A stretch of 64,000 nt of DNA from Leptolyngbya sp. FACHB-8 (GTDB lineage: Bacteria; Cyanobacteriota; Cyanobacteriia; Elainellales; Elainellaceae), in assembly GCF_014695575.1 (NCBI RefSeq), contig NZ_JACJOO010000087.1, positions 124,001 through 188,000 on the forward strand. Direction: 5' to 3'. The position numbers and the translations under genes are program-made. The notes beneath the pieces are model-generated. The model was not told where the DNA came from. It saw nothing but the letters and a program-made list of their open reading frames with translations, and ran no database searches. Shown here in pieces: positions 23,813-32,696 of the stretch; the first letter of the stretch is position 1; each line of letters begins with the position of its first letter.

Positions 23813-25000
23813 TCAGCGTACTAGTTTTTTGAGGACAGCGATGACACCCGCACGAATTGTGGCATTTGAATTTTCTAGGGCACTCTGTAATGTTTTAAAG
23901 CTGATAGTGTTTTGAAGTAGGCGGGGAGAGGCTTTGGTGATGTCAAACGTTTCCAAAGCAGCGGCGGCAGCAGCTCCCAGCTCCTCACGGGGCCATTCGT
24001 CGTATAGATACACAAGTTGTACCAATCGAGGAATGGCCTCAACACCGCCTAATTTTCCTAGCGCCTGTCCTACACTCATGATGACAGAGGGATCTCGGAT
24101 TTCAAGCGCTTTGACCAAACTCGGAATCGCTTCGGTCTGGCCCAACTCCCCCAATACCTGAGCTGACTCAACCGTGAATGGTCTCGATTCAAGTGCTGTG
24201 GTTAGGTGAGGAAGCGCTTCAACACGCCCCATTTTCCCTAATGCAAGAGCTGCATTCCAGCGTGCAGATTGGATGGGGTCTTCAAGAACGGCCAGTAACT
24301 CGGGAATCGCTTCAATGCAACCCAAGTTTCCTAATATTCGTGCAACATAGCTCCGCACAGCAGGATTCTCATGATGAAGTGCTTGCAGGAGAATAGGCGA
24401 AACAGTCTCACGGTTTAATGCCTCCAGCGCAGATGCAGCACTGCGACAGATATGGGGATTTTGATCTGCCAAAACTTGAAGCAGGTCAGAAATTGCTTCG
24501 ACACAGCCCAACGCCCCCAACGCCCAAACTGCTGCCTCACGGACAGAAAAGGCTGGATCTTCCAGGGCACAGCGTAACCCCGGAATTGCCTCGACACTGC
24601 CCAAAGCTTTTAAGGCTCGGATTGTGCTCCTGCGTACCCTCTCATTTGGATCCTCCAGGGCAGTTAATAGCCCTGGAATTGCTTTGCGGCTGTCCAATTG
24701 TCCTAGAACCTCAGCGGCTTGAACCCTTACGAGGAAATTGGGATGGGTCAGGGCCTGTAGCAAGCCCGGAACGGCTTCGGTACTCCCCAGTTTCACTAAA
24801 GCCTCCAAAGCAAATCGTCGAATGCGCGATCGCTCATCTACAAAGGCTTTCAGTAAACCCGGGATGACTTCAACTCCCCCCAATTGCCCTAAAGCTTCAG
24901 TGGCTTTCATTCGGCTAGAGGCATCTGGGGACTCAAGAGCGCGAAGCAGTTCGGCGATCGGCTCTCCAGCGTAACTTTGCTGCCCAGAGGATGTTTCCAT
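23813..25000 (-). CDS. HEAT-repeat (PBS-lyase-like) protein
   Basis: Beginning around residue 15 there are about 11 consecutive ~31-residue repeats with the pattern (E-A-(I/V)-P-L-L-AL-D----VR--A--ALG-LG), the degenerate HEAT/armadillo form seen in phycobilin lyase subunits and many cyanobacterial scaffold proteins. There is no catalytic domain and no targeting signal. The last repeats are more divergent. Such proteins act as protein-binding scaffolds; no phycobiliprotein gene is nearby, so lyase function is not supported. ATG 25000 is chosen because the frame's 63-bp extension to 25063 runs into a palindrome (25021-25067) that looks like an inserted repeat. No Shine-Dalgarno is visible. Confidence 0.85.
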   Translation of the reverse strand: METSSGQQSYAGEPIAELLRALESPDASSRMKATEALGQLGGVEVIPGLLKAFVDERSRIRRFALEALVKLGSTEAVPGLLQALTHPNFLVRVQAAEVLGQLDSRKAIPGLLTALEDPNERVRRSTIRALKALGSVEAIPGLRCALEDPAFSVREAAVWALGALGCVEAISDLLQVLADQNPHICRSAASALEALNRETVSPILLQALHHENPAVRSYVARILGNLGCIEAIPELLAVLEDPIQSARWNAALALGKMGRVEALPHLTTALESRPFTVESAQVLGELGQTEAIPSLVKALEIRDPSVIMSVGQALGKLGGVEAIPRLVQLVYLYDEWPREELGAAAAAALETFDITKASPRLLQNTISFKTLQSALENSNATIRAGVIAVLKKLVR

Positions 25001-25020
25001 GGAGGATTTAGGACTTACGT

Positions 25021-25067
25021 ATTTATGTTGTGTGTAGGATGCGAAGCACCCCACACATAACATAAAT
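25021..25067. repeat. Palindrome, family 2, copy B
   Basis: Arms of 22 bp with a few mismatches pair around a GAA triloop. The left flank TAGGACTTACGT is the inverse of the right flank of the copy at 23736-23774. It lies just upstream of the HEAT gene start and after the flv1 stop. Confidence 0.8.
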
Positions 25068-25105
25068 ACTCTAGACAGGGCGGAATTGCCCCAGCCCTGT
25101 TGCTA

Positions 25106-26827
25106 TTAATGGTAAGCCCCTGATTTACGGTGCTGAACCGCTGTGACCCCGACAGGTTCGAGGACTTTACCATTTTCTACAGTGGCGTAGACAATCCAGT
25201 GGTCGTTGCATTCCATCCGGTTCTGGACACGGCATTCCAGGTAGGCCAGGGCATCGTCCAACACCAAACAGCCGTTGCTCGCTTCGTGGGTGGGAAGTTC
25301 GGCAAAGCGATTTTCGCCGGGGGCGATCGCCCGCTGGAATACCCGCCGCACGTTCCGTCCCTCCTTCAGAATATTGAGGACAAAAGGAGCGTCGTTGTGG
25401 GGGAGCAATTCCTCGGCCTGCTCGCGGCTCAGGGCGATGGTAAGGCCGGGAGGGTTGAAGGTCGCCTGGGAGACCCAGGAGGTGAGCAGACCCGTATGGG
25501 TGTTGTCATTGTTAAGAGCCATGACACAGAGAGAGCCCACAATACGCCCAACGGCCTGTTCAGTGCGATCGCTCTGGGAATCCATCCCCGGTTGACGTGA
25601 TGCGCGGGTTTTCTTCATCTTCCGTAGATTTTGGGCGAATTCTGCGCCTGCCGCTTCGCATTGCTCCAAAACTTCATCGGAAGGGGTGAACTTGACGCGC
25701 AGGGTGTCAAACCCGAGGGCAAAGCCTGCATCCTGTAAGCGGCTTTCCAGCAGATCCACCGCTTCACCGCTCCAGCCATAGGAGCCGAACACTCCGGCTA
25801 GCTTGGTTTTGGCAGCAGAAGAGAGCACCAGTCCCAGGGCTGTTTGAATCTGCGTAGGTGGGTGTCCAGCCAGGGTAGGCGAGCCAAGGATGAAGCCGTC
25901 GCTTTTTTCAACCGCCTGGGTGATTTCAGTGGAGTCAGCAAATTCGCAGTTGATGGACTCTACCGCGACCCCGGCTTTTGTGAGGCCCCGGGCGATCGCT
26001 CCTGCCATTGCCGCTGTATTGCCATAGGCCGAGGCATACAACAGCGTTACGTTCGCTTCCTGGGTCTTTTGCTGCTCACACCATTCACGGTAGTCAAAGG
26101 TAAAGCGGCTGAGGCTGAAGCGTACCAGAGGACCGTGGCCCGGTGCATAGATCTTGGGTTTGAAGACTGAGAGGCGATCCAGCGCAGTTTCAACCTGCTT
26201 CGACTGCGAGGCATGGATGCAATCGAAGTAGTAGCGGCGGTCTTCTGCTAAGGCTTTCCAGTTTTCGTCGAATATAGGGTCATCGCATAGATGAGTACTG
26301 AAGAGCTTGTCGGTGTAGAGAATTCGGGTGACCGGGTCAAATGTGACCAGGGCGTCGGGGTGGCGGGGAGTGGGCACGAAAGCGAATTGCAGAGTATGCC
26401 CCTCGCCCAGATCCAACACTTCTTCAACCCGTACGGCCAGGATGCGAATGTCCTGGTTGGGGAAGAGGGATTTGAGGGCGATCGCCCCCGTTTTCGAGCA
26501 TACAAAGGTAATTTGTGGTGCCCTTTCCAGCAATGCTTTTAATGTCGCGGCCCGGTTGGGGTTAACGTGACCCAGGATGACGTAGTTAATTTTTTGCAGA
26601 TAGGCCTGCTGTGCCAATTGCTCTAGAAAAATCTGTGTGAAGGATTCTCCCGGCGGATCAATCAGGGCAATTTTTTCGGCTTGAATTAGATAGGTGTTGG
26701 CGGTGGTCCCCTTCTGACGGGCGTATTCCACCTCAAACTTGAGCCGATCCCAGGTGCGCGATCGCAGCACTAATGTAGCGGCGCCTACTTCCGCCACCTG
26801 CACATCCCGTGGCCTGCTATCCGCCAT
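25106..26827 (-). CDS. flv1: Flavodiiron protein, Flv1-like (non-canonical metal ligands)
   Basis: Architecture: N-terminal metallo-beta-lactamase-like diiron domain, flavodoxin domain (VTLLYASAYGNTAAMA, ~residue 260) and C-terminal flavin-reductase-like domain (~430-573), i.e. cyanobacterial class C. The diiron ligand motif HxExDH is replaced by GHVNPNRA, as known for Flv1/Flv2-type subunits that pair with a canonical partner. The partner gene flv3 lies directly upstream on the same strand. Flv1/Flv3 heteromers reduce O2 to water using photosynthetic electrons downstream of photosystem I. TAGGAG precedes the ATG by about 7 bp. Assignment as Flv1 rather than Flv2 rests on the two-gene arrangement without the sll0218-type gene normally found between flv4 and flv2. 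Confidence 0.85.
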   Translation of the reverse strand: MADSRPRDVQVAEVGAATLVLRSRTWDRLKFEVEYARQKGTTANTYLIQAEKIALIDPPGESFTQIFLEQLAQQAYLQKINYVILGHVNPNRAATLKALLERAPQITFVCSKTGAIALKSLFPNQDIRILAVRVEEVLDLGEGHTLQFAFVPTPRHPDALVTFDPVTRILYTDKLFSTHLCDDPIFDENWKALAEDRRYYFDCIHASQSKQVETALDRLSVFKPKIYAPGHGPLVRFSLSRFTFDYREWCEQQKTQEANVTLLYASAYGNTAAMAGAIARGLTKAGVAVESINCEFADSTEITQAVEKSDGFILGSPTLAGHPPTQIQTALGLVLSSAAKTKLAGVFGSYGWSGEAVDLLESRLQDAGFALGFDTLRVKFTPSDEVLEQCEAAGAEFAQNLRKMKKTRASRQPGMDSQSDRTEQAVGRIVGSLCVMALNNDNTHTGLLTSWVSQATFNPPGLTIALSREQAEELLPHNDAPFVLNILKEGRNVRRVFQRAIAPGENRFAELPTHEASNGCLVLDDALAYLECRVQNRMECNDHWIVYATVENGKVLEPVGVTAVQHRKSGAYH

Positions 26828-27000
26828 AACGTTACTCCTAGATGAATTGAGGTATCAATGGTTTGATGGGCAAACCATGAGCCGGGTTAAAGGTTTAAGT
26901 TGCAGTTCGAGGATTTGCGAATACAAACCCTGAACCGAGTTTAAGGATGAATGGGGTCGTTCAAGGTTTGCAGCAACAATCTGCAAACCTTGAACGAGGT
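26828..27000. repeat. Repeat-filled flv3-flv1 spacer
   Basis: The 173-bp spacer contains hairpins at 26858-26878 (8-bp stem) and 26958-26996 (16-bp perfect stem CGTTCAAGGTTTGCAG, 7-bp loop). Two related blocks, around 26923-26945 and 26984-27004 (CAAACC-TGAAC-GAG-TTTA), suggest an old ~60-bp duplication. A transcript from flv3 into flv1 would have to cross these hairpins. Confidence 0.7.
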
Positions 27001-28731
27001 TTAGTAGTGGTTCCCAACTTTGCGGTGGTGTACGGCCGTCAGGGCATCAGGGTTAGACACCCGTCCAGCATCCACGATGCTATACACGATCCAGTGGTCA
27101 CTGCATTCCATCCGACTGACTACTTCGCACTCCAGATAGGCCAGGGCGTCACCCAGAATGGGGGAACCATTGCTAGCGGAGTAAGTTTTGATGCCCGCAA
27201 AGCGATCGGCCCCCGGTGCGAACCGCTTCAGGAAGTGCTTCATCAAAGGCTGGTAGTTGCCTTCTTCCAGCACATTCAGAACGAAGTGATCGCCTGCGTG
27301 CATAAATGACTCAATGGCCCGGTCTTTCGCGACCGCAATGGTGATGCCCAACGGCTCAAGGCTGGCCTGAGTGACCCAGGAGGCTAACATCGCGCTAGAG
27401 GTTTCCCCTTTGCGAGCGGTGATAATGTAAAGCCCGCCGCTGATACGACCCAGGGCTTTGTCCAGGTCGCTGTTGAGGGCCTTCATTTGCTTGACCGTGC
27501 GATCGCGGGTCAGCCACTGCCCCAGGTCGGTACCCGCCTCATCACACAGCTGGTAGATAGAATCTTCAGGGGTTTGCTTGATCAGAATGGGCGGGAAGGA
27601 TTCTACTGCGCCCAATTCTTGCATCTGGTTGCGGAGGGGATAGACGGATTCGTCGTCGCCGCCGCCGCTCTCAAACAGGCCTACCGCTTGCTTCGCGTGA
27701 ACGGAGGCCAGGATCGTGCTGAGGGCGGTGTGAGTTTGATTGGCGCGATCGCCCGTCTGCGGCGGCATCCCAATGACAACTCCAGAGGACAGGACAACGG
27801 CTTCTCGAATCTCCTGAGGGTCAGCGGTGAACAGGTCTACCAGATCAACCTGCACATCGGTTTTGCGGATGCCTCGGGCGATCGCCTCTGCCAGGTGGTC
27901 ACTGTAGCCGTAGCCTGCGGCATAGAACACTGCAACAATTTTCTCGGTTTTGACCTGATCTTCACTCCAGGTGCGGTACCGTCCTACGAGTTCCGGCAGG
28001 TTGAACCGCAACAGGGGGCCGTGGCCGGTGGCAATGGTACTAGGAGCCGTGGGCAGTGCTTCCATCCGCTTCAGGGCAGACAAGACCGAGCGGGCATTTG
28101 GCCCCATCAAGCAGTCGTAGTAAAGCTTATAGTCGGGCTCGATCAGCTCCAGGTCTTCGTCGTACACGGACTCATCGCAGTAGTGCATGCCGAAGGCATC
28201 GCAGGTGAACAGCGTATTCGTGCCGTGGTCGTAGGTGAAGATGGTGTCAGGCCAGTGAAGGTTGGGAGCCGAAAGGAATTCCAGCTCATGACCGTTGCCC
28301 AGATCAAGCTTGTCTCCCTGCTTCACCTGCAAGCGATTGTAGGGCTGATGCACCAACTCATCAAGGAATTGCAAGGCAACCTTAGCGGCCACAACAGTGA
28401 TGTTGGGGTTAAGGGCCAGGACATCCTTGACCAGCCCACTGTGGTCGGGCTCGGTGTGGCTGACGATGAGGTAATCAATTTCCTGAGGGTCGATGAGGTC
28501 GGTTAACTCAGCCAGATAGAGATCCTGAAACTTTGCGTGGGAGGTATCGATCAGGGCAACTTTCTCGCCACGAATCAGGAAGGAGTTGTAAGTGGTGCCG
28601 TTCTGGAGTTCAAATTCGATGTCGAAGCGATCGCGATCCCAATCTTGAGATCGAATGGTAGTGGTATCGGGGGCGATTTCGGCTTGCTGTAGTGTCAGCC
28701 GTTTCTGAGTGCGCTCTGTCAGGGCAACCAT
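27001..28731 (-). CDS. flv3: Flavodiiron protein, Flv3-like (canonical diiron site)
   Basis: Same three-domain class C architecture as its neighbour. Here the diiron motif is intact (SHTEPDHSG), with further ligands in HWPDTIF, CDAFG and GHGP; a flavodoxin domain (FYAAGYGYSDHLAEA) and C-terminal flavin-reductase domain (ALGRISGGLYIITA, SMLASWVTQASLEP-like) follow. It is the catalytic partner in O2 photoreduction. AGGAGGTG lies about 7 bp before ATG 28731, so the seven-residue longer frame to 28752 is rejected. It is the first gene of the flv3-flv1 pair, with an upstream 442-bp region that must hold the promoter. Flv4 is the alternative name but would be expected with flv2 and its intervening gene. 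Confidence 0.87.
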   Translation of the reverse strand: MVALTERTQKRLTLQQAEIAPDTTTIRSQDWDRDRFDIEFELQNGTTYNSFLIRGEKVALIDTSHAKFQDLYLAELTDLIDPQEIDYLIVSHTEPDHSGLVKDVLALNPNITVVAAKVALQFLDELVHQPYNRLQVKQGDKLDLGNGHELEFLSAPNLHWPDTIFTYDHGTNTLFTCDAFGMHYCDESVYDEDLELIEPDYKLYYDCLMGPNARSVLSALKRMEALPTAPSTIATGHGPLLRFNLPELVGRYRTWSEDQVKTEKIVAVFYAAGYGYSDHLAEAIARGIRKTDVQVDLVDLFTADPQEIREAVVLSSGVVIGMPPQTGDRANQTHTALSTILASVHAKQAVGLFESGGGDDESVYPLRNQMQELGAVESFPPILIKQTPEDSIYQLCDEAGTDLGQWLTRDRTVKQMKALNSDLDKALGRISGGLYIITARKGETSSAMLASWVTQASLEPLGITIAVAKDRAIESFMHAGDHFVLNVLEEGNYQPLMKHFLKRFAPGADRFAGIKTYSASNGSPILGDALAYLECEVVSRMECSDHWIVYSIVDAGRVSNPDALTAVHHRKVGNHY

Positions 28732-29173
28732 TACCACACCTCCTAAAGCCATGAATGGTTTCTATGCTTTATTATCGCCCTAAAGAAGGGTATTTTGTAA
28801 AGTTTTGATAAGTAAAGTTACCTATTAGCCAGAATTATAGGTTCTGCCTTTTTACTTAGGTCAGACAAATAGAAGATTTTCTAGTAAAAGCATCGAAAAT
28901 AACAGACCTATAACTCACGCTTACCGGATGAAGGTTTCTCAGCGTCAGATTTCTCAAAAAACTGAATTACAAAAACTAGAAAGTCTATCAAACCACGAAC
29001 ACGACCTCTATAGGCCAATGTTCGGAGTTTGATAGGCAAAATTAGCCTGAAGGCCAATTAAAAGAAGAGGGGCTTTCCACCCCTGGAAGGCCCCATCCCG
29101 CACTCAATTGACGTTTCTCTTCTCTAGGAGGTTGTCTTGTAGCTATTAGCTATCGAAGACGGAGACTTTAGTG
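28732..29173. promoter_or_regulatory. flv3 upstream region
   Basis: The 442-bp gap holds no gene. It should contain the flv3 promoter and the terminator of the DUF1232 gene (29069-29094). I see no recognisable operator. Confidence 0.5.
29069..29094 (-). terminator. Terminator of the DUF1232 gene
   Basis: A 10-bp stem (GGGGCTTTCC / GGAAGGCCCC, one wobble) is followed on the minus strand by TCTTCTTTT. It lies about 80 bp after the DUF1232 stop. Confidence 0.65.
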
Positions 29174-29473
29174 TTAGTCGAGGGGAACAGCCTTGACTTC
29201 TACTTCTTCAGCAACAGTGGTATCGGCTTTGTCGTCCGTACGGTTCACTTTCTTGTTCGAGACGCGATCGATCAGAACTTGTGATACTTCAGCAACGAGC
29301 AAGGAAACCAGCAGGGCATCATCCAACTGACCAAAGAGGGGCAGGAAATCGGGAACTACATCGAAGGGCATGACTAGATAGGCCAGGGTTCCCAAAATAA
29401 CCCACCAGCGGTATTTCGGATTGCGAAGCGTTTGACGATACCAGTTGTAGAGACCTTGCAGTGGAGATGTCAT
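29174..29473 (-). CDS. DUF1232 (YkvA-like) small membrane protein
   Basis: The 99-residue product has the DUF1232 core: NPKYRWWVILGTLAYLVMPFDVVPDFLPLFGQLDDALLV, recognisable as the family's YL--PIDL-PDF-P--G--DD pattern (given here in segments), with one or two membrane helices. An acidic, Glu/Val-rich C-terminal tail follows. The biochemical role is unknown; family members are small membrane-associated proteins. ATG 29473 has AAGGAA 5 bp upstream and is preferred over the frame start at 29494. It is a single gene, with its promoter probably in the 29474-29715 gap shared with repeat material. Confidence 0.85.
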   Translation of the reverse strand: MTSPLQGLYNWYRQTLRNPKYRWWVILGTLAYLVMPFDVVPDFLPLFGQLDDALLVSLLVAEVSQVLIDRVSNKKVNRTDDKADTTVAEEVEVKAVPLD

Positions 29474-29954
29474 GGCGGTTCCTTCACTCAACATCCCTAT
29501 TGTTCCAAATCTGCCCTGGGTTGGTCAGAGGCGAAAACCGTCAGATTTTAGGGGTGTAAACCTCACTGTAAATTACCGCATTAAGACTCCCTGCCTATGT
29601 GATGAATGTTTCGCTTGCGATACGCACAAAACATTGGGTGCAGCCCACTTTTGCAAATCTAGAAACCCACTTTTGAAAATGGGATGCACCCCAAAACATT
29701 AGCTTCATAAGTACCTAAGGAGATTTCTGAGAAACAATATCCCCATTATTTGGAAAAAAGGCGCGGCTTCGCCGCGCCTTTTTTCCAAATAATGGGGAAG
29801 TTCTTATCTGGAAATCTCCTAAGAGGCTGATTTTCTATGTCCAAAAGCACGAATATGTCCGAGGGGCACAGAAAATCAACCTTTTCAAGCGAGTTCTAAC
29901 GGCTCGGCCTCTTAATTTGCTATAAAGAATCGAGTTCTCAGCGGGGCGGGGGGT
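29474..29954. other. Gap with family-1 palindrome before the PMT gene
   Basis: These 481 bp contain the palindromic element at 29716-29822 and otherwise no credible gene. The divergent promoters of the DUF1232 and PMT genes should lie here. Confidence 0.6.
29716..29822. repeat. Palindromic element, family 1, copy C
   Basis: TAAGGAGATTTC at the left and GAAATCTCCTAA at the right enclose a 27-bp perfect stem (29741-29767 / 29771-29797) with a TTC triloop. The flanks match copies A and B, but the stem sequence is entirely different, so the ends are the conserved part. Confidence 0.88.
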
Positions 29955-31496
29955 ATGAGCCGCGTCTTTTCATTCGAAAAAATGTCACTTAAAGGAGCGT
30001 TTCCCTGGTTTGGTGCGGGGATGGCGTTGCTGTTTTTCATTTCCCTAGGATTGCGGTTTTGGGGATTGGGCCGGTTTAATGCCCTGGTCTTTGATGAGGT
30101 CTATTACGCCAACTTTGCCAGAGGTTTTTTGCAGGGTAAGCAGGAATTTGGCGGTCACCCGCCCCTCAGTAGCTATTTCATTGCTTTTGGCATTTGGGTG
30201 GGTGAGCGTATGGGTTGGGGCGCTGACAACACCCGTAATACGCTGACAGGGATGTTTCTCTCGACCGTGAGTTACCGTTGGATGAATGCCCTGATAGGGG
30301 CGTTTTTCCCGCTCGTGGTGGGGGCGATCGCCCTACAACTGACCCATCGCCGCCTTTATGCCATCATTGCGACGTTCCTGGCAGCCCTGGATGGTCTGTT
30401 CCTGGTGGAATCGCGTTATGCCCTCAACAACATTTACCTGGTGTTGCTCGGCTTGCTGGGACAGTTGTTTCTGTTGCTAGCGTTGAACCACTTGAGGCAA
30501 AGGGCTTTAGCCCGAGAATCAGGGCTGCCACGGCCACAATCATTATTCCTGTGGTTGTGGCTCGTGTTAGCGGGCGTGGGGTTTGGTGGAGCGATCGCTA
30601 TTAAATGGAACGGTGCAGCGTTTTTGCTGGGAGCGATCGCCCTCTGGGTTCTGGCCTGGGCAGTTGCATTGTTGAACCGGATATTATCCCCCGCTCGGCA
30701 AATTAACCTGGGTTCTGCCTCGCCTCTTGCTTATTTGAGCCGGCTGCATTTAGGACATGGGGCGATCGCCTTTGGGCTCATTCCTGCCCTCACCTATTGG
30801 ATGAGTTGGTGGCCTTACCTGAATCTGGGGCCAAACTATAGCTTTTGGTCTTGGCAAAAGGAAATCTTGAGCTACCACAGCCGGGTTGGTGGCTTTGATG
30901 CTCATCAATATTGCTCTCACTGGTACACCTGGCCTTTGATGCAGCGTCCGGTTGCCTATTTTTATCAAACCGTTACTGTCGGGCAAACACCTCCACCGGA
31001 ATTGAACGTAGTCCCCCCACCGCAATTAGCGGAGGCTATTTATGATGTTCATGCGATGGGGAATCCAATTCTCTGGTGGTTTGCAACGTTGGGAATCGTC
31101 TTATCCATAGGGGCGTTGGTGTATTTCTTGTGGCAACAGGTGCGGGTTTCTGCCAGGGAGCCCGGTGAAACTTTGGTGATGAATCCCTGGCAGTTGGATG
31201 CATGGCCGTTGCTATTTCTGGTGGTGAACTGGGGGGCTAATTTGCTGCCCTGGGTTAAGGTGACCCGTTGTACGTTCATCTATCACTACATGGGGGCGTT
31301 GGTGTTTACACTGCTGGCCATCGCCCTATGGATTGAGCGCGCCTTCTACAGCCCTTCGGTCTGGCATCGACGGTTTGCGATCGCCACTTTGATATTGATA
31401 GGGATGGGCTTCCTTTTCTGGTTGCCGCTATTTCTGGGGTTGCCCCTATCCCCCGCAGAAATCCAGATGCGTCGCTGGTTCATGAGTTGGATCTAA
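29955..31496 (+). CDS. PMT-type (GT39) membrane glycosyltransferase
   Basis: A 513-residue polytopic protein with roughly ten membrane helices. Just after the first helix it has FNALVFDEVYYANFARGF, the conserved Asp-Glu of protein O-mannosyltransferases, followed by HPPLSSYFI and later TLTGMFLSTVSYRWMNALIG. In the family this enzyme transfers a sugar from a lipid-phosphate carrier (polyprenyl-phosphate-sugar) to proteins at the outer face of the plasma membrane. GATPases or other glycosylation genes are not adjacent, so the acceptor is unknown. ATG 29955 starts a short cytoplasmic leader; MSLKGAF twelve codons later is an alternative. A substrate-loop region between helices 7 and 8 (YCSHWYTWPLMQRP) is rich in aromatic residues. 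Confidence 0.88.
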   Translation: MSRVFSFEKMSLKGAFPWFGAGMALLFFISLGLRFWGLGRFNALVFDEVYYANFARGFLQGKQEFGGHPPLSSYFIAFGIWVGERMGWGADNTRNTLTGMFLSTVSYRWMNALIGAFFPLVVGAIALQLTHRRLYAIIATFLAALDGLFLVESRYALNNIYLVLLGLLGQLFLLLALNHLRQRALARESGLPRPQSLFLWLWLVLAGVGFGGAIAIKWNGAAFLLGAIALWVLAWAVALLNRILSPARQINLGSASPLAYLSRLHLGHGAIAFGLIPALTYWMSWWPYLNLGPNYSFWSWQKEILSYHSRVGGFDAHQYCSHWYTWPLMQRPVAYFYQTVTVGQTPPPELNVVPPPQLAEAIYDVHAMGNPILWWFATLGIVLSIGALVYFLWQQVRVSAREPGETLVMNPWQLDAWPLLFLVVNWGANLLPWVKVTRCTFIYHYMGALVFTLLAIALWIERAFYSPSVWHRRFAIATLILIGMGFLFWLPLFLGLPLSPAEIQMRRWFMSWI

Positions 31497-31665
31497 GAAA
31501 TCTTGGCTCTGATGGGCGATCGCCTCAGTTTGTCGAAGTTAGGAGGTGGGGGTGAATTCTCCCTCACCTTGAAACACTACTGTGTATACGCAAGTTAGTA
31601 AGTTAGTCGCTCTGGCGATCAGCCTCTAACCCACACCCTAGTACGCTGAGGCGGAAATCCATCAC

Positions 31666-31710
31666 CTATGTTTTTGTGTGGGGTGCTTCGCACCCCACAC
31701 AAAAACATAG
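31666..31710. repeat. 21-bp perfect palindrome with TTC loop
   Basis: Arms of 21 bp (CTATGTTTTTGTGTGGGGTGC and its exact complement, read as two segments) flank a TTC triloop, i.e. GAA on the other strand. It sits 10 bp from the family-1 element. Confidence 0.9.
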
Positions 31711-31720
31711 TATGTAAACT

Positions 31721-31826
31721 TAGGAGGTTTCTGCATAAGAATTTACCCAGAATGTTAGTGCTTTGCCCGCGAAGCGGGCAAAGCACTAACATTCTGGGGG
31801 TAATTTCATTACTGGAAATCTCCTTA
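31721..31826 (-). repeat. Palindromic element, family 1, copy B
   Basis: This is the inverse-orientation copy of the element at 17593-17699: same flanks, same 25-bp stem length and same GCCCGC-GAA-GCGGGC tip. Two stem positions differ from copy A and both are changed in both arms, so pairing is kept (31746-31770 with 31774-31798). Confidence 0.92.
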
Positions 31827-32696
31827 GGCCGCAGCCTACTAGCCCCTTTCCAGGGAAAGGGGGAGACTGAGCCAGAGAGCCGGTTTTTGCCTAGAGTAGG
31901 CCCATTTTCCAGTTCCCCCTCGTTTGAAAAAGGAGGTTGGGAGACTTTTCCGTACAGCCAGGCACTTGTGTATGTACAATGGACCCTTAAACATAGAGTA
32001 ATTTCTATTGCTTAACGCTAAGTTTGTGTATACAAGTTACACACAAACTTAAGGTTTTTAAAAATCACCTCGTATATTCTTCTGCAATAATTCTAAATAA
32101 TCTAAAGATATTTCTAAAGTCTAATTTTTCAGAGCTAAAGCAAAGACAAGTTAGCAGAATTTCTATAAGAAACTCAAGTTAATACTTAAGGAATTCAAAA
32201 GAATAACAGATTGATATTTACCGGTCTTTCAATTGATAGAGGCGGGAAATTTTAGTTGACTTGTATAATGCTGCTTGATTTTTGCCGTTGCCTATGATCC
32301 CCATTTCTCATGCCTCGGAGCGATTTGATTCGTTAAATTTGTAAAAAATTAAAGATCTATCATTGGGCAGGTTTAGTATTCGGTAGCACTGGCAATTCCT
32401 TCGAAATCGGCTTAGATTGTCACCAGAAAACCCGGGTTTTTGCCCTGGCTGATGCTTCATGAGATTCTATTCTCTCTGTTCGGCATAATTGCGCCGTCAT
32501 CTCCCATAAAATCCTCAAATTTCGACTTGCGATTTCAATGGATTCACACGATTAAGTCCGGCCAGATCTTTCGAACCGATGTGGCTATTGGGTAAGTGTT
32601 CATCCAGGGAAGTCGGTTTTACACACCGTCAGTCCCTTGCCTGATAGCCATGACATCGATATTCACAGCACAGTTGTCGTTGAGAGCAAACAGAAT

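Larger units (their letters stand above)
31497..32696. other. 1.2-kb non-coding region upstream of phosphoketolase
   Basis: Two palindromes lie at 31666-31710 and 31721-31826, and a third, imperfect one at 32020-32051 (TAAGTTTGTGT / ACACACAAACTTA). Around 31845-31960 is a CCCCTTTCC/GGAAAGGGG and GTTCCCCCTC-type stretch resembling common cyanobacterial extragenic repeats. The 600 bp before the phosphoketolase are AT-rich and gene-free, and should include its promoter and a long leader. Confidence 0.6.

Noticed and set aside
23813-25000. Phycobilin lyase subunit
   Set aside because: Repeats match the broad HEAT type, but no phycobiliprotein or second lyase subunit gene is adjacent.
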